Positions 1 to 5,119 of a stretch of DNA of 6,127 nt are shown piece after piece (position 1 is the stretch's first letter; every line of letters begins with the position of its first letter). Source of the DNA: Flavobacteriaceae bacterium (lineage in GTDB: Bacteria > Bacteroidota > Bacteroidia > Flavobacteriales > Flavobacteriaceae). The notes beneath the pieces are model-generated. The model worked only from the letters and a program-made list of their open reading frames with translations, was not told where the DNA came from and did not search any database. The translations under genes and the position numbers were made by a program. The stretch lies in contig JABSPP010000110.1 of the NCBI GenBank assembly GCA_013214275.1, positions 1 through 6,127 of the forward strand, given 5' to 3'.

Positions 1-1
1 A

Positions 2-142
2 ATAGCAGGGAACTCCCCTACTCTTAGCTCGCCTAACAATAACCCTGAAAGTGTAAATCACAAAAAAATAAGTAGAATTTTAATATGCTACGACGATGGT
101 ACTTTTGACGAGTATCTCAAGGAATCTCCTCACGAGCTCTGA
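2..142 (+). CDS. Possible 3' end of an unidentified gene (partial)
   Basis: A + strand frame is open from the left edge of the window to a TGA at 140-142, giving 46 residues with no start codon needed inside the window. The C-terminal part reads KKISRILICYDDGTFDEYL and then ESPHEL, which looks like a beta-hairpin with an acidic tail. All other frames over this stretch contain stops. I do not recognise the family. A 47-codon open frame in AT-rich DNA can arise by chance, so this is only a candidate. If real, the gene converges on the M1 peptidase gene, with about 95 bases between the two stop codons. Confidence 0.4.
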   Translation: MAGNSPTLSSPNNNPESVNHKKISRILICYDDGTFDEYLKESPHEL

Positions 143-237
143 TCATATCATTTCTGGTGTTCAATAGCGAATGTGAAAAATAATTTAGTATCGGTCAGTG
201 GATATTTGTTTAACCTAAAAATCCTAAAGATAAGTGC

Positions 238-2691
238 TCACTGAACTAATTGCGCAATTCCAGTTTTGATAATTTCAATATTTGCCATTTTATTTGATGC
301 ATTGGTCGCCTTCTGTTTTTGTACCATTTGTCTGAGTAGGTTAATTCCCACCTTATCAAAATTATATTGCTTGTATTGGTTGCCCTTTGCAACAATATCG
401 TTGACCAAATTTTGTATGGCTTCTGTATTGTTACTAGTGGCAATCTGTTGGTAGGCTTTACCATAAATTGCTTGTACTTTTGGGTCATTGTTTAAATACA
501 TGCCAGAGAGCACGTTGTTCGCGATAAAAACCATTTCAGACTCGTCTTTTTCTTCAATGTAAATACGTGTTAAAGGAGTGGCGATAATATTCTTAACTTC
601 AATCGGAAGCTCTTTGGATACTGACAAGGCTTTTTGCTTGTCTATATAATACATTCCCACAAGTGCTTTTCCCAAAACGTTGTAAGATTCACTCTGCAGT
701 GCTTTTTCGAAAACAGGCTTAAGTTCAGGATCCGTGAGTTTTCCTAGCGTCTCTATGGCAGCAGCTCGAACAAGTGTCTTTCTGTCCTTGTTGGCCATTC
801 TCATGATCTTCTCAATAACACTTTTCTTAGACCATTTGTTGATTAAATCTATGTTCTCTAATGCCAAAATGCGGATCTTATAATTGCTGTCATCCATAGC
901 ATTTACTATCGCATTAAATGCTTTTTTTTGATCTTGTATTTTAGCAACCTCTAACAGCGCCTCTCTTTTAAGAGTGTATTGATCCACATTTTGTAATTGA
1001 AAAATATAGTCACTTTGGACTTTATTCTCATAAAAGTCTGCCAGCAGAACTCCATCTGCATTGACTTGTATGAGATCAGGAGACTTGCTGTTAAAACGAA
1101 ACTTAAAAGACGTATCTCTTGCATTAACAAATACATGGTGACGTGTTTTATCTCCATTTTCATAAATGTCCAGAGCTATGGGAAATTTAAATACCTCTTT
1201 CTGACTTTGAATAAAATTAACAGTGACTGTTTTTTCCAAGACATTGTAATCGTGAGAGACCTGAATTTTTGGATGTCCTGATCCATAGAACCACTGATTA
1301 AAAAACCAGTTTAAATCCTTACCACTTACTTCCTCTAAAGCCAAACGAAGTTGATGCACCTCAGCGGCTTTAAAAGCATGATCAGTCAGATATACTTTTA
1401 ACCCAGTAAAAAATGCCTCATCACCCAAGTAATTTCTCAACATATGTAAGATAGCGCCTCCTTTGTTGTAGCTCACAGCATCAAACATATCTTCTTTGTC
1501 GAGATAGTTAAACCGTATTAACTTCTTATCAAAATTTGTTGCATCGTTTTTATACGCCTCTATTACCTCAAACAAATGTGCATCAGCATTGGTTTTTCCG
1601 TACTTATGCTCTCGCCACAAATACTCGCTATAATTTGCAAAGGATTCGTTTAGTGCTAGATTACTCCAACTCTCTGTGGTTACGAGATTTCCAAACCAAT
1701 GGTGAAAAATTTCATGAGCAATGGTGTTTTCTTGACGGTTTTCATCAATAAGCTGACCTTTCACTTGATACGCTCGTTCACCATGAACAACAGCCGTAGT
1801 GTTTTCCATGGCTCCACTCACATAATCGCGAACAACAATTTGATGGTACTTTTCCCAGGGATATTCCACTCCCAACTTCTCTGCAAAGAAACCAATCATC
1901 TCTGGGGTATCTCCAAAAATATCTTTTGCATAGGGAGCGTATTTTTTCTCCACATAGTAATGAACAGGAATATCTTTGTACTGATCTTTAACAATTTCAA
2001 AAGATCCCACACCTAGAAAAAATAAATAAGGAGCGTGCTTCTGGTCCATCTTCCAGTAGTCCGTTCTGTAATCTCCATCTTTTTTTTGACTGATTAGTTT
2101 TCCGTTAGAAAGTGTTTCATAGACATCGGGTACGGTAATATAAATCTCCTGTGTTGTCTTTTGATTTGGGGCATCAATTGTAGGAAACCAGCAGCTACTC
2201 GCCTCCGTTTCACCTTGGGTCCACACCTGTGTGGGTTTATCTTTTTCTAATCCAAGTGGGTTGATAAAGTACAACCCCTTAGCGGCTGAGATTGCTGTGC
2301 TCCCCTTTTGTCTTACATTTTCAGGTTGTGCTGTGTATTTAATATACAAAGTATATGTTTCATCTTTACTGAATGTTCTGGGTAAGTCAATGTGAATCTT
2401 GGAGTTATCATAGTCAAAGTCGAGTTGCTTCCCCTCGAGTTCCACAGCATGAATAAGCATTGCTTTAGCATCTAAAATAACTTGATCAGAGAGATAAAAA
2501 TGTGGTTTTAGTGTCACCCATTCTTCTCCGTGAAGTTCTTTATTCTGAAAATCTAAACGTACTTTTAACGTTGTATGAACTAAATTGTGGACTTTTTCTC
2601 TTTCTGCTCTATAAATCGATGATGGATCCTGCTGAGAATGAGAAGGTATGCATATGAGGAAAGCAATCAAAAATACTTTTAGACACTTCAT
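238..2691 (-). CDS. Exported M1-family zinc aminopeptidase with HEAT-like C-terminal region
   Basis: This is a complete 817-residue M1 (gluzincin) metallopeptidase, expected to remove N-terminal residues from peptides outside the cytoplasm. Seen in the sequence: an N-terminal signal peptide (residues 1-19, cleavage probably after SHS and before QQ); an N-terminal beta domain (about 24-235) with QGETE at 159-163; the exopeptidase motif GAMEN at 293-297; the zinc site HEIFH at 326-330 with the third ligand Glu349 in NESF, exactly 18 residues on; and a probable catalytic Tyr408 in SYNKGGA. A beta-sandwich (about 475-560) and a helical HEAT-like region (about 570-800) follow. All expected active-site residues are present, so it should be active. 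The cysteine in the signal peptide lacks a lipobox, so it is probably periplasmic or secreted and not lipidated. The ATG at 2689-2691 is preferred over an in-frame TTG ten codons upstream (2719-2721), because the ATG directly begins the signal peptide MKCLKVFLIAFLIC. It lies 93 bases downstream of the DUF4252 lipoprotein gene on the same strand. Confidence 0.95.
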   Translation of the reverse strand: MKCLKVFLIAFLICIPSHSQQDPSSIYRAEREKVHNLVHTTLKVRLDFQNKELHGEEWVTLKPHFYLSDQVILDAKAMLIHAVELEGKQLDFDYDNSKIHIDLPRTFSKDETYTLYIKYTAQPENVRQKGSTAISAAKGLYFINPLGLEKDKPTQVWTQGETEASSCWFPTIDAPNQKTTQEIYITVPDVYETLSNGKLISQKKDGDYRTDYWKMDQKHAPYLFFLGVGSFEIVKDQYKDIPVHYYVEKKYAPYAKDIFGDTPEMIGFFAEKLGVEYPWEKYHQIVVRDYVSGAMENTTAVVHGERAYQVKGQLIDENRQENTIAHEIFHHWFGNLVTTESWSNLALNESFANYSEYLWREHKYGKTNADAHLFEVIEAYKNDATNFDKKLIRFNYLDKEDMFDAVSYNKGGAILHMLRNYLGDEAFFTGLKVYLTDHAFKAAEVHQLRLALEEVSGKDLNWFFNQWFYGSGHPKIQVSHDYNVLEKTVTVNFIQSQKEVFKFPIALDIYENGDKTRHHVFVNARDTSFKFRFNSKSPDLIQVNADGVLLADFYENKVQSDYIFQLQNVDQYTLKREALLEVAKIQDQKKAFNAIVNAMDDSNYKIRILALENIDLINKWSKKSVIEKIMRMANKDRKTLVRAAAIETLGKLTDPELKPVFEKALQSESYNVLGKALVGMYYIDKQKALSVSKELPIEVKNIIATPLTRIYIEEKDESEMVFIANNVLSGMYLNNDPKVQAIYGKAYQQIATSNNTEAIQNLVNDIVAKGNQYKQYNFDKVGINLLRQMVQKQKATNASNKMANIEIIKTGIAQLVQ

Positions 2692-2709
2692 ATAAGGATA
2701 TATCAAACT

Positions 2710-2717
2710 CAAAAATA
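2710..2717 (-). promoter_or_regulatory. Possible Bacteroidota -7 promoter element for the M1 peptidase gene
   Basis: The - strand reads TATTTTTG here, a full match to the Bacteroidota primary-sigma -7 consensus TAnnTTTG, ending 18 bases before the chosen M1 start codon. No TTTG-type -33 element is seen at the usual distance, and the DNA is A/T-rich, so a chance match is quite possible. If used, it would give a very short leader. Confidence 0.3.
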
Positions 2718-2724
2718 GCAAATT

Positions 2725-2759
2725 AAAAAAAGGCAGTTGTTAAGAGCTAGTTAAAACAA
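2725..2759 (-). terminator. Weak candidate terminator after the DUF4252 genes
   Basis: On the - strand an imperfect, mostly A/T hairpin (arms TTG+TTAA and TTAA+CAA, two-base bulge, seven-base loop, 2737-2759) is followed five bases later by seven Ts (2731-2725). The stem is weak, so any termination would be partial and would allow some read-through into the M1 gene. Confidence 0.25.
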
Positions 2760-2784
2760 AAAATGTCAATTTTAAAAAAATCAA

Positions 2785-3348
2785 TCATTTTAATCTTTTT
2801 GTATTTTGTATACCTCGAGGCGCTAGGTTGATTAATGTTTCAAAATCAAGCTGATTATTACCTGAAGCAATGAGGTTAATCGCATCTATAATCTTTGCAA
2901 GATCCATGTTGTCACCTAAAATTCTTGCTAGACCCAATCCCTCACCTTTCGAATACCCAAAAACAATAATTTCATTGATGGCATCTGTCGAACCTGTTAA
3001 GTAAATCTTCATTTTAACACCCTCTAAATTCATGCGCATCATGCTTTTATACTTGTCTGCATTTTTAAAGATTTGAACTAACTTGTCTTTTTCTGTTTGA
3101 TACATTTCTTCATGGTCTTCATGAGGAAGCAAAAGGAGTGTTATTTTGCGAACACTTTCAAGGGTCTCTTGAATTTCTATAGACTCTTTGGATATCATTG
3201 GTTTGAAAAACCCAATTGGGACACTAAACATTTTAAAATGCTCTTTATTCTGGTTTTCAAGGATGTACTCTTGAATTGTCTGCTCCTGAGAGCAAGAAGT
3301 TGTGAAAAGAGATAGTGAGAGAATTAATACAAAGGCTGTGGTCTTCAT
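2785..3348 (-). CDS. DUF4252 family lipoprotein
   Basis: This 187-residue protein has a lipoprotein signal peptide: MKTTAFVLILSLSLF followed by TTSC, which places the lipidated cysteine at residue 19. The mature part opens with a QEYILENQNKEHFKMF helix and the segment SVPIGFFKP, then alternates helices and strands and ends with a QLDFETLINLAP segment (about 167-177). This matches my knowledge of the DUF4252 family in Bacteroidota, which has no established biochemical function. The protein should sit on the inner or outer membrane facing the periplasm; the residues after Cys19 (SQEQ) do not resemble the acidic surface-export signals known from Capnocytophaga and Flavobacterium. The ATG at 3346-3348 is chosen over a GTG twenty codons upstream because it begins the signal peptide and has AAGGA just before it. 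It follows the second DUF4252 gene by 67 bases and is probably in the same transcript from the sigma factor promoter. Confidence 0.82.
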   Translation of the reverse strand: MKTTAFVLILSLSLFTTSCSQEQTIQEYILENQNKEHFKMFSVPIGFFKPMISKESIEIQETLESVRKITLLLLPHEDHEEMYQTEKDKLVQIFKNADKYKSMMRMNLEGVKMKIYLTGSTDAINEIIVFGYSKGEGLGLARILGDNMDLAKIIDAINLIASGNNQLDFETLINLAPRGIQNTKRLK

Positions 3349-3351
3349 TGA

Positions 3352-3356
3352 TCCTT
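3352..3356 (-). promoter_or_regulatory. Shine-Dalgarno-like AAGGA supporting the lipoprotein start
   Basis: AAGGA lies on the - strand with only three bases between it and the ATG at 3348. The spacing is tight, but together with the signal peptide it favours this start over the upstream GTG. It is the clearest ribosome-binding-like sequence in the window, where most genes have only A/T-rich leaders. Confidence 0.35.
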
Positions 3357-3372
3357 TTTTTGTAATTGTTAC

Positions 3373-3388
3373 TTTACGTATATGTAAA
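3373..3388. repeat. Near-perfect 16-base palindrome upstream of the DUF4252 lipoprotein
   Basis: TTTACGTATATGTAAA pairs with its own reverse complement at seven of eight positions; only the 3378/3383 pair mismatches. It lies in the 67 bases between the two DUF4252 genes, 24 bases before the lipoprotein start. It could be a protein-binding site or a small hairpin in the mRNA, or it could be chance in A/T-rich DNA. Confidence 0.3.
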
Positions 3389-3415
3389 ATATTTTTCCTA
3401 AATGACACATAGTGA

Positions 3416-3922
3416 TCACATTTCAGAGATTTTATTGGCTAGTTTGGACAACTTATTAATATCGATATTACCGGCAAGCGATACGACTACGGCTTCAGAC
3501 ATTCCATCCGTTTTTTTATCAATTCCAGTTACGAACATCAAAACTTCATCAACAAAGTCAACATTTTTCTTTGATTTTACATAAATCAAAGCCCGAGAAT
3601 TTCCATCTTTCATCCTCATTAATTCGACTAGTTTTTGTTTTTTTACTTCTGATTTCACCATACTTTCCATCTTTTTAGCAACACTTGCTGACTTGGTATT
3701 AAACACCTTTAACTCATCTAAGTCCTGTACCATCTGAAAGATTTCCATGGCTTCATTACCTTTAAAACTTTTTTGATCAAATTTTGATAAGATTCTAAAG
3801 GCTTCTTTATTGAGAATGACTGATGTAACATCATCCATTTCTTCCAGTTGGTCAAAAATAGACTGACCATAAGTGAGGGCTTGCGTAAATATAAGCGCGA
3901 GTATTAAAAATAGGTTTTTCAT
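3416..3922 (-). CDS. DUF4252 family exported protein
   Basis: This 168-residue protein has a signal peptidase I-type signal (MKNLFLILALIFTQALTYG, cleavage probably before or after Gln20) and no lipobox, so it should be soluble in the periplasm or loosely envelope-bound. The mature part shows the DUF4252 pattern: DDVTSVILNKEAFRIL (30-45), LDELKVFNTKSASVAKKM (68-85), a long basic helix (88-103), strands MRMKDGNSRALIYVK (102-116) and VDFVDEVLMFVTG (121-133), then VVVSLAGNIDINKLSKLAN (145-163). The last segment is the most diagnostic. The family's biochemical role is unknown. The ATG at 3920-3922 directly starts the signal peptide; no Shine-Dalgarno is visible. It lies 101 bases after the anti-sigma gene and 67 before the second DUF4252 gene, all co-directional, which fits an operon headed by the sigma factor. 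Confidence 0.85.
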   Translation of the reverse strand: MKNLFLILALIFTQALTYGQSIFDQLEEMDDVTSVILNKEAFRILSKFDQKSFKGNEAMEIFQMVQDLDELKVFNTKSASVAKKMESMVKSEVKKQKLVELMRMKDGNSRALIYVKSKKNVDFVDEVLMFVTGIDKKTDGMSEAVVVSLAGNIDINKLSKLANKISEM

Positions 3923-3972
3923 TTTTAGATTATTTGAGGTTAAAATTTATGTATTGAGTTTTCGTTCGTTCA

Positions 3973-3988
3973 ATGAATACTGATTCAT
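3973..3988. repeat. Inverted repeat between the anti-sigma and DUF4252 genes
   Basis: ATGAAT and ATTCAT form a perfect six-base inverted repeat around the loop ACTG. In the mRNA this would be a short hairpin 51 bases upstream of the first DUF4252 start codon. No T-tract follows on the - strand, so it is not a standard terminator. It could influence mRNA processing or stability between the regulator genes and the DUF4252 genes, or have no function. Confidence 0.3.
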
Positions 3989-4023
3989 GGTTAATTATGT
4001 TCTTTTACAGAGACGTTGACTTT

Positions 4024-4464
4024 TTATTTAACCAATCCCACTAGGAGGGTTTCATAGGCATATAACTGATCAAAAGCTTGATTCCCTTTATTTAGATATC
4101 TGGACAGAAGTATTAAGGCTTCTTTAGTTTGCTCAAATTGAAATTTTTCTACAACCCCCATTTCACTGGTTGATATTATGGGGTCTTGTTTTGAAAAACC
4201 AATGTAAACACCAAAAAGTAAAACAATGGACGCTACCATCGACAGCCATCCGTACTTCTTTCTTTTTTGGGTTTTGAATACCATACTTTTACCGTATGTT
4301 TCATCTTTACTTTCTTGAAAATACTGAAACATTCGTTGATACTCCTCCAAGTGAGTAGCCACATTACCAGACAGAAAATAAGCACTTAGAATAGCTTCTT
4401 CCTCTAGAGTAGTTTCTGCATTTTCATATTTCACCACTAGTTTTTCGATCTTAGCCAACTCCAT
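4024..4464 (-). CDS. Putative membrane anti-sigma factor (single-span)
   Basis: This 146-residue protein has a cytoplasmic N-terminal region (1-70), one transmembrane helix (about 72-90, WLSMVASIVLLFGVYIGF) preceded by the basic stretch KTQKRKK, and a 56-residue extracytoplasmic tail with FEQTKEALILLSRYLNKG. The N-terminus has helices with TTLEEEAILSAYFLSGNVATHLEEY split over 18-42, a pattern I associate with Bacteroidota proteins encoded next to ECF sigma factors. The topology and position fit an anti-sigma factor that holds the sigma factor at the inner membrane and receives a signal through its periplasmic tail. No zinc-binding HxxxCxxC motif is present, so it is not a ZAS-type anti-sigma. 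Its ATG (4462-4464) lies inside the end of the sigma gene, with 14 bases of overlap, suggesting translational coupling. The role is inferred from context; an accessory membrane protein remains possible. Confidence 0.75.
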   Translation of the reverse strand: MELAKIEKLVVKYENAETTLEEEAILSAYFLSGNVATHLEEYQRMFQYFQESKDETYGKSMVFKTQKRKKYGWLSMVASIVLLFGVYIGFSKQDPIISTSEMGVVEKFQFEQTKEALILLSRYLNKGNQAFDQLYAYETLLVGLVK

Positions 4465-4960
4465 ATTTGTGTTGTTTTATTAGTTTTTGTCTTATCGTTT
4501 TTCTAGCTCTAGACAATGCTACTCGCACCGCATTAGGCTTCATATCCATAAGTTTACAGATTTCATCAAACTCATACTCTTCAATATCCCTTAATTGTAT
4601 GATGAGTTTCTGTTGTTGAGGCAATTTTTCAATAAGTTGGTGTACAAGATTAACGGTATCTTTGTATTCAACTTTTTTATCTAAACTGGTATCTTTTTCT
4701 TGGTAGTTACTGTGAACCAATGTAAGATTACTAGCCTGTTTGGATTTTAACCGGTCATAGCAATAGTTTTTGGTCATTGTCATAGCAAAAGCTTCTGCAC
4801 TTCTGTACTCGGTGAGTCTTTCTTTATTCCTCCAGAGTTTAAAAAGCAATTCTTGTGTAGCATCTTCTGCCTCTTCTTTAGAGACTAAAAGTCTTTTAGC
4901 TAGCCTAAAAACCTTATCTTTAAATGGTAAAACAACTTCTAAAAAGTCCGATTGATTCAT
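4451..4960 (-). CDS. ECF-type RNA polymerase sigma factor (sigma-70 family)
   Basis: This 169-residue protein has the two-domain layout of an extracytoplasmic-function sigma factor. Region 2 (about 10-74) includes EEAEDATQELLFKLWRN (29-45) and the promoter-melting segment FAMTMTKNYCYDRLKSK (58-74). A linker (75-100) follows. Region 4 (about 103-157) includes LPQQQKLIIQLRDIEEYEF (113-131) and the helix-turn-helix DEICKLMDMKPNAVRVALSR (132-151). Regions 1 and 3 are absent, as usual for this class. It should direct RNA polymerase to a small set of envelope-related promoters when released from its anti-sigma partner, which is encoded immediately downstream and overlaps by 14 bases. The ATG at 4958-4960 fits the expected length; no Shine-Dalgarno is seen. 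The first gene of the unit, it is preceded by a candidate ECF promoter at 5031-5055, which suggests autoregulation. Confidence 0.93.
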   Translation of the reverse strand: MNQSDFLEVVLPFKDKVFRLAKRLLVSKEEAEDATQELLFKLWRNKERLTEYRSAEAFAMTMTKNYCYDRLKSKQASNLTLVHSNYQEKDTSLDKKVEYKDTVNLVHQLIEKLPQQQKLIIQLRDIEEYEFDEICKLMDMKPNAVRVALSRARKTIRQKLIKQHKYGVG

Positions 4961-5007
4961 TTGTTATTGTATAGTTCGGTAGTAAATTTCTGGTCTCAGA
5001 TCTTTTG

Positions 5008-5017
5008 ATTGATCAAT
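5008..5017. repeat. Perfect 10-base palindrome in the sigma factor leader
   Basis: ATTGATCAAT equals its own reverse complement. It lies between the candidate ECF promoter and the sigma factor start, at the place where a repressor could bind or where the leader begins. No second copy was noticed in the window. Palindromes of this size occur by chance in A/T-rich DNA. Confidence 0.25.
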
Positions 5018-5030
5018 TTAACAACCCTAT

Positions 5031-5055
5031 GACGACGCACTCAATATTTTGTTAC
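5031..5055 (-). promoter_or_regulatory. Candidate ECF sigma promoter for the sigma/anti-sigma/DUF4252 unit
   Basis: On the - strand GTAAC (5055-5051) is followed after 16 bases by CGTC (5034-5031). A second overlapping CGTC lies at 5037-5034, with 13-base spacing. An AAC-containing -35 and a CGTC-type -10 at about 16 bases is the general form of ECF promoters. Transcription would start near 5024, giving a leader of about 64 bases to the sigma start codon. Position and spacing suggest that the sigma factor transcribes its own operon. I did not find the same pair upstream of either DUF4252 gene. Confidence 0.5.
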
Positions 5056-5079
5056 ATAATGATAAAAAAAATACTATTT
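5047..5079 (+). promoter_or_regulatory. Possible primary-sigma promoter for the S41 peptidase gene
   Basis: TTTTG (5047-5051) followed after 20 bases by TACTATTT (5072-5079) partly resembles the Bacteroidota -33/-7 promoter (TTTG and TAnnTTTG). The -7 match is incomplete. Use of it would give a leader of roughly 35 bases. It overlaps the candidate ECF promoter on the other strand, so the two could interfere with each other. Confidence 0.3.
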
Positions 5080-5119
5080 ATGCTTAAATTGCGTTGTCTT
5101 GGACAAAGGTTATTCTTAA

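Noticed and set aside
195..244. TCAGTG / CACTGA inverted repeat near the M1 stop codon as a terminator
   Set aside because: Six-base arms are 38 bases apart, one arm overlaps the coding end, and no T-tract follows on either strand.
997..2016. Several + strand open frames of 70-105 codons inside the M1 gene (for example 997-1281, 1536-1751, 1699-2016)
   Set aside because: They lie opposite a well-supported conserved gene, have unusual compositions rich in aromatic and basic residues, and resemble no family; antisense shadows.
2692..2721. Ten-codon N-terminal extension of the M1 peptidase from a TTG at 2719-2721
   Set aside because: It would put LFLSLIYPY in front of a normal signal peptide that already starts at the ATG (2691); rare start codon and no ribosome-binding signal.
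3349..3408. Twenty-codon extension of the DUF4252 lipoprotein from a GTG at 3406-3408
   Set aside because: The lipoprotein signal peptide begins at the ATG at 3348, which has AAGGA before it; the extension is basic and would bury the signal.
3097..3584. + strand open frames at 3097-3315 and 3402-3584
   Set aside because: Antisense to the DUF4252 genes, with no signal peptide, start context or recognisable family.
3947..3988. 13-codon frame on the - strand between the anti-sigma and DUF4252 genes
   Set aside because: Its ATG is part of the inverted repeat; no ribosome-binding signal and too short to separate from chance.
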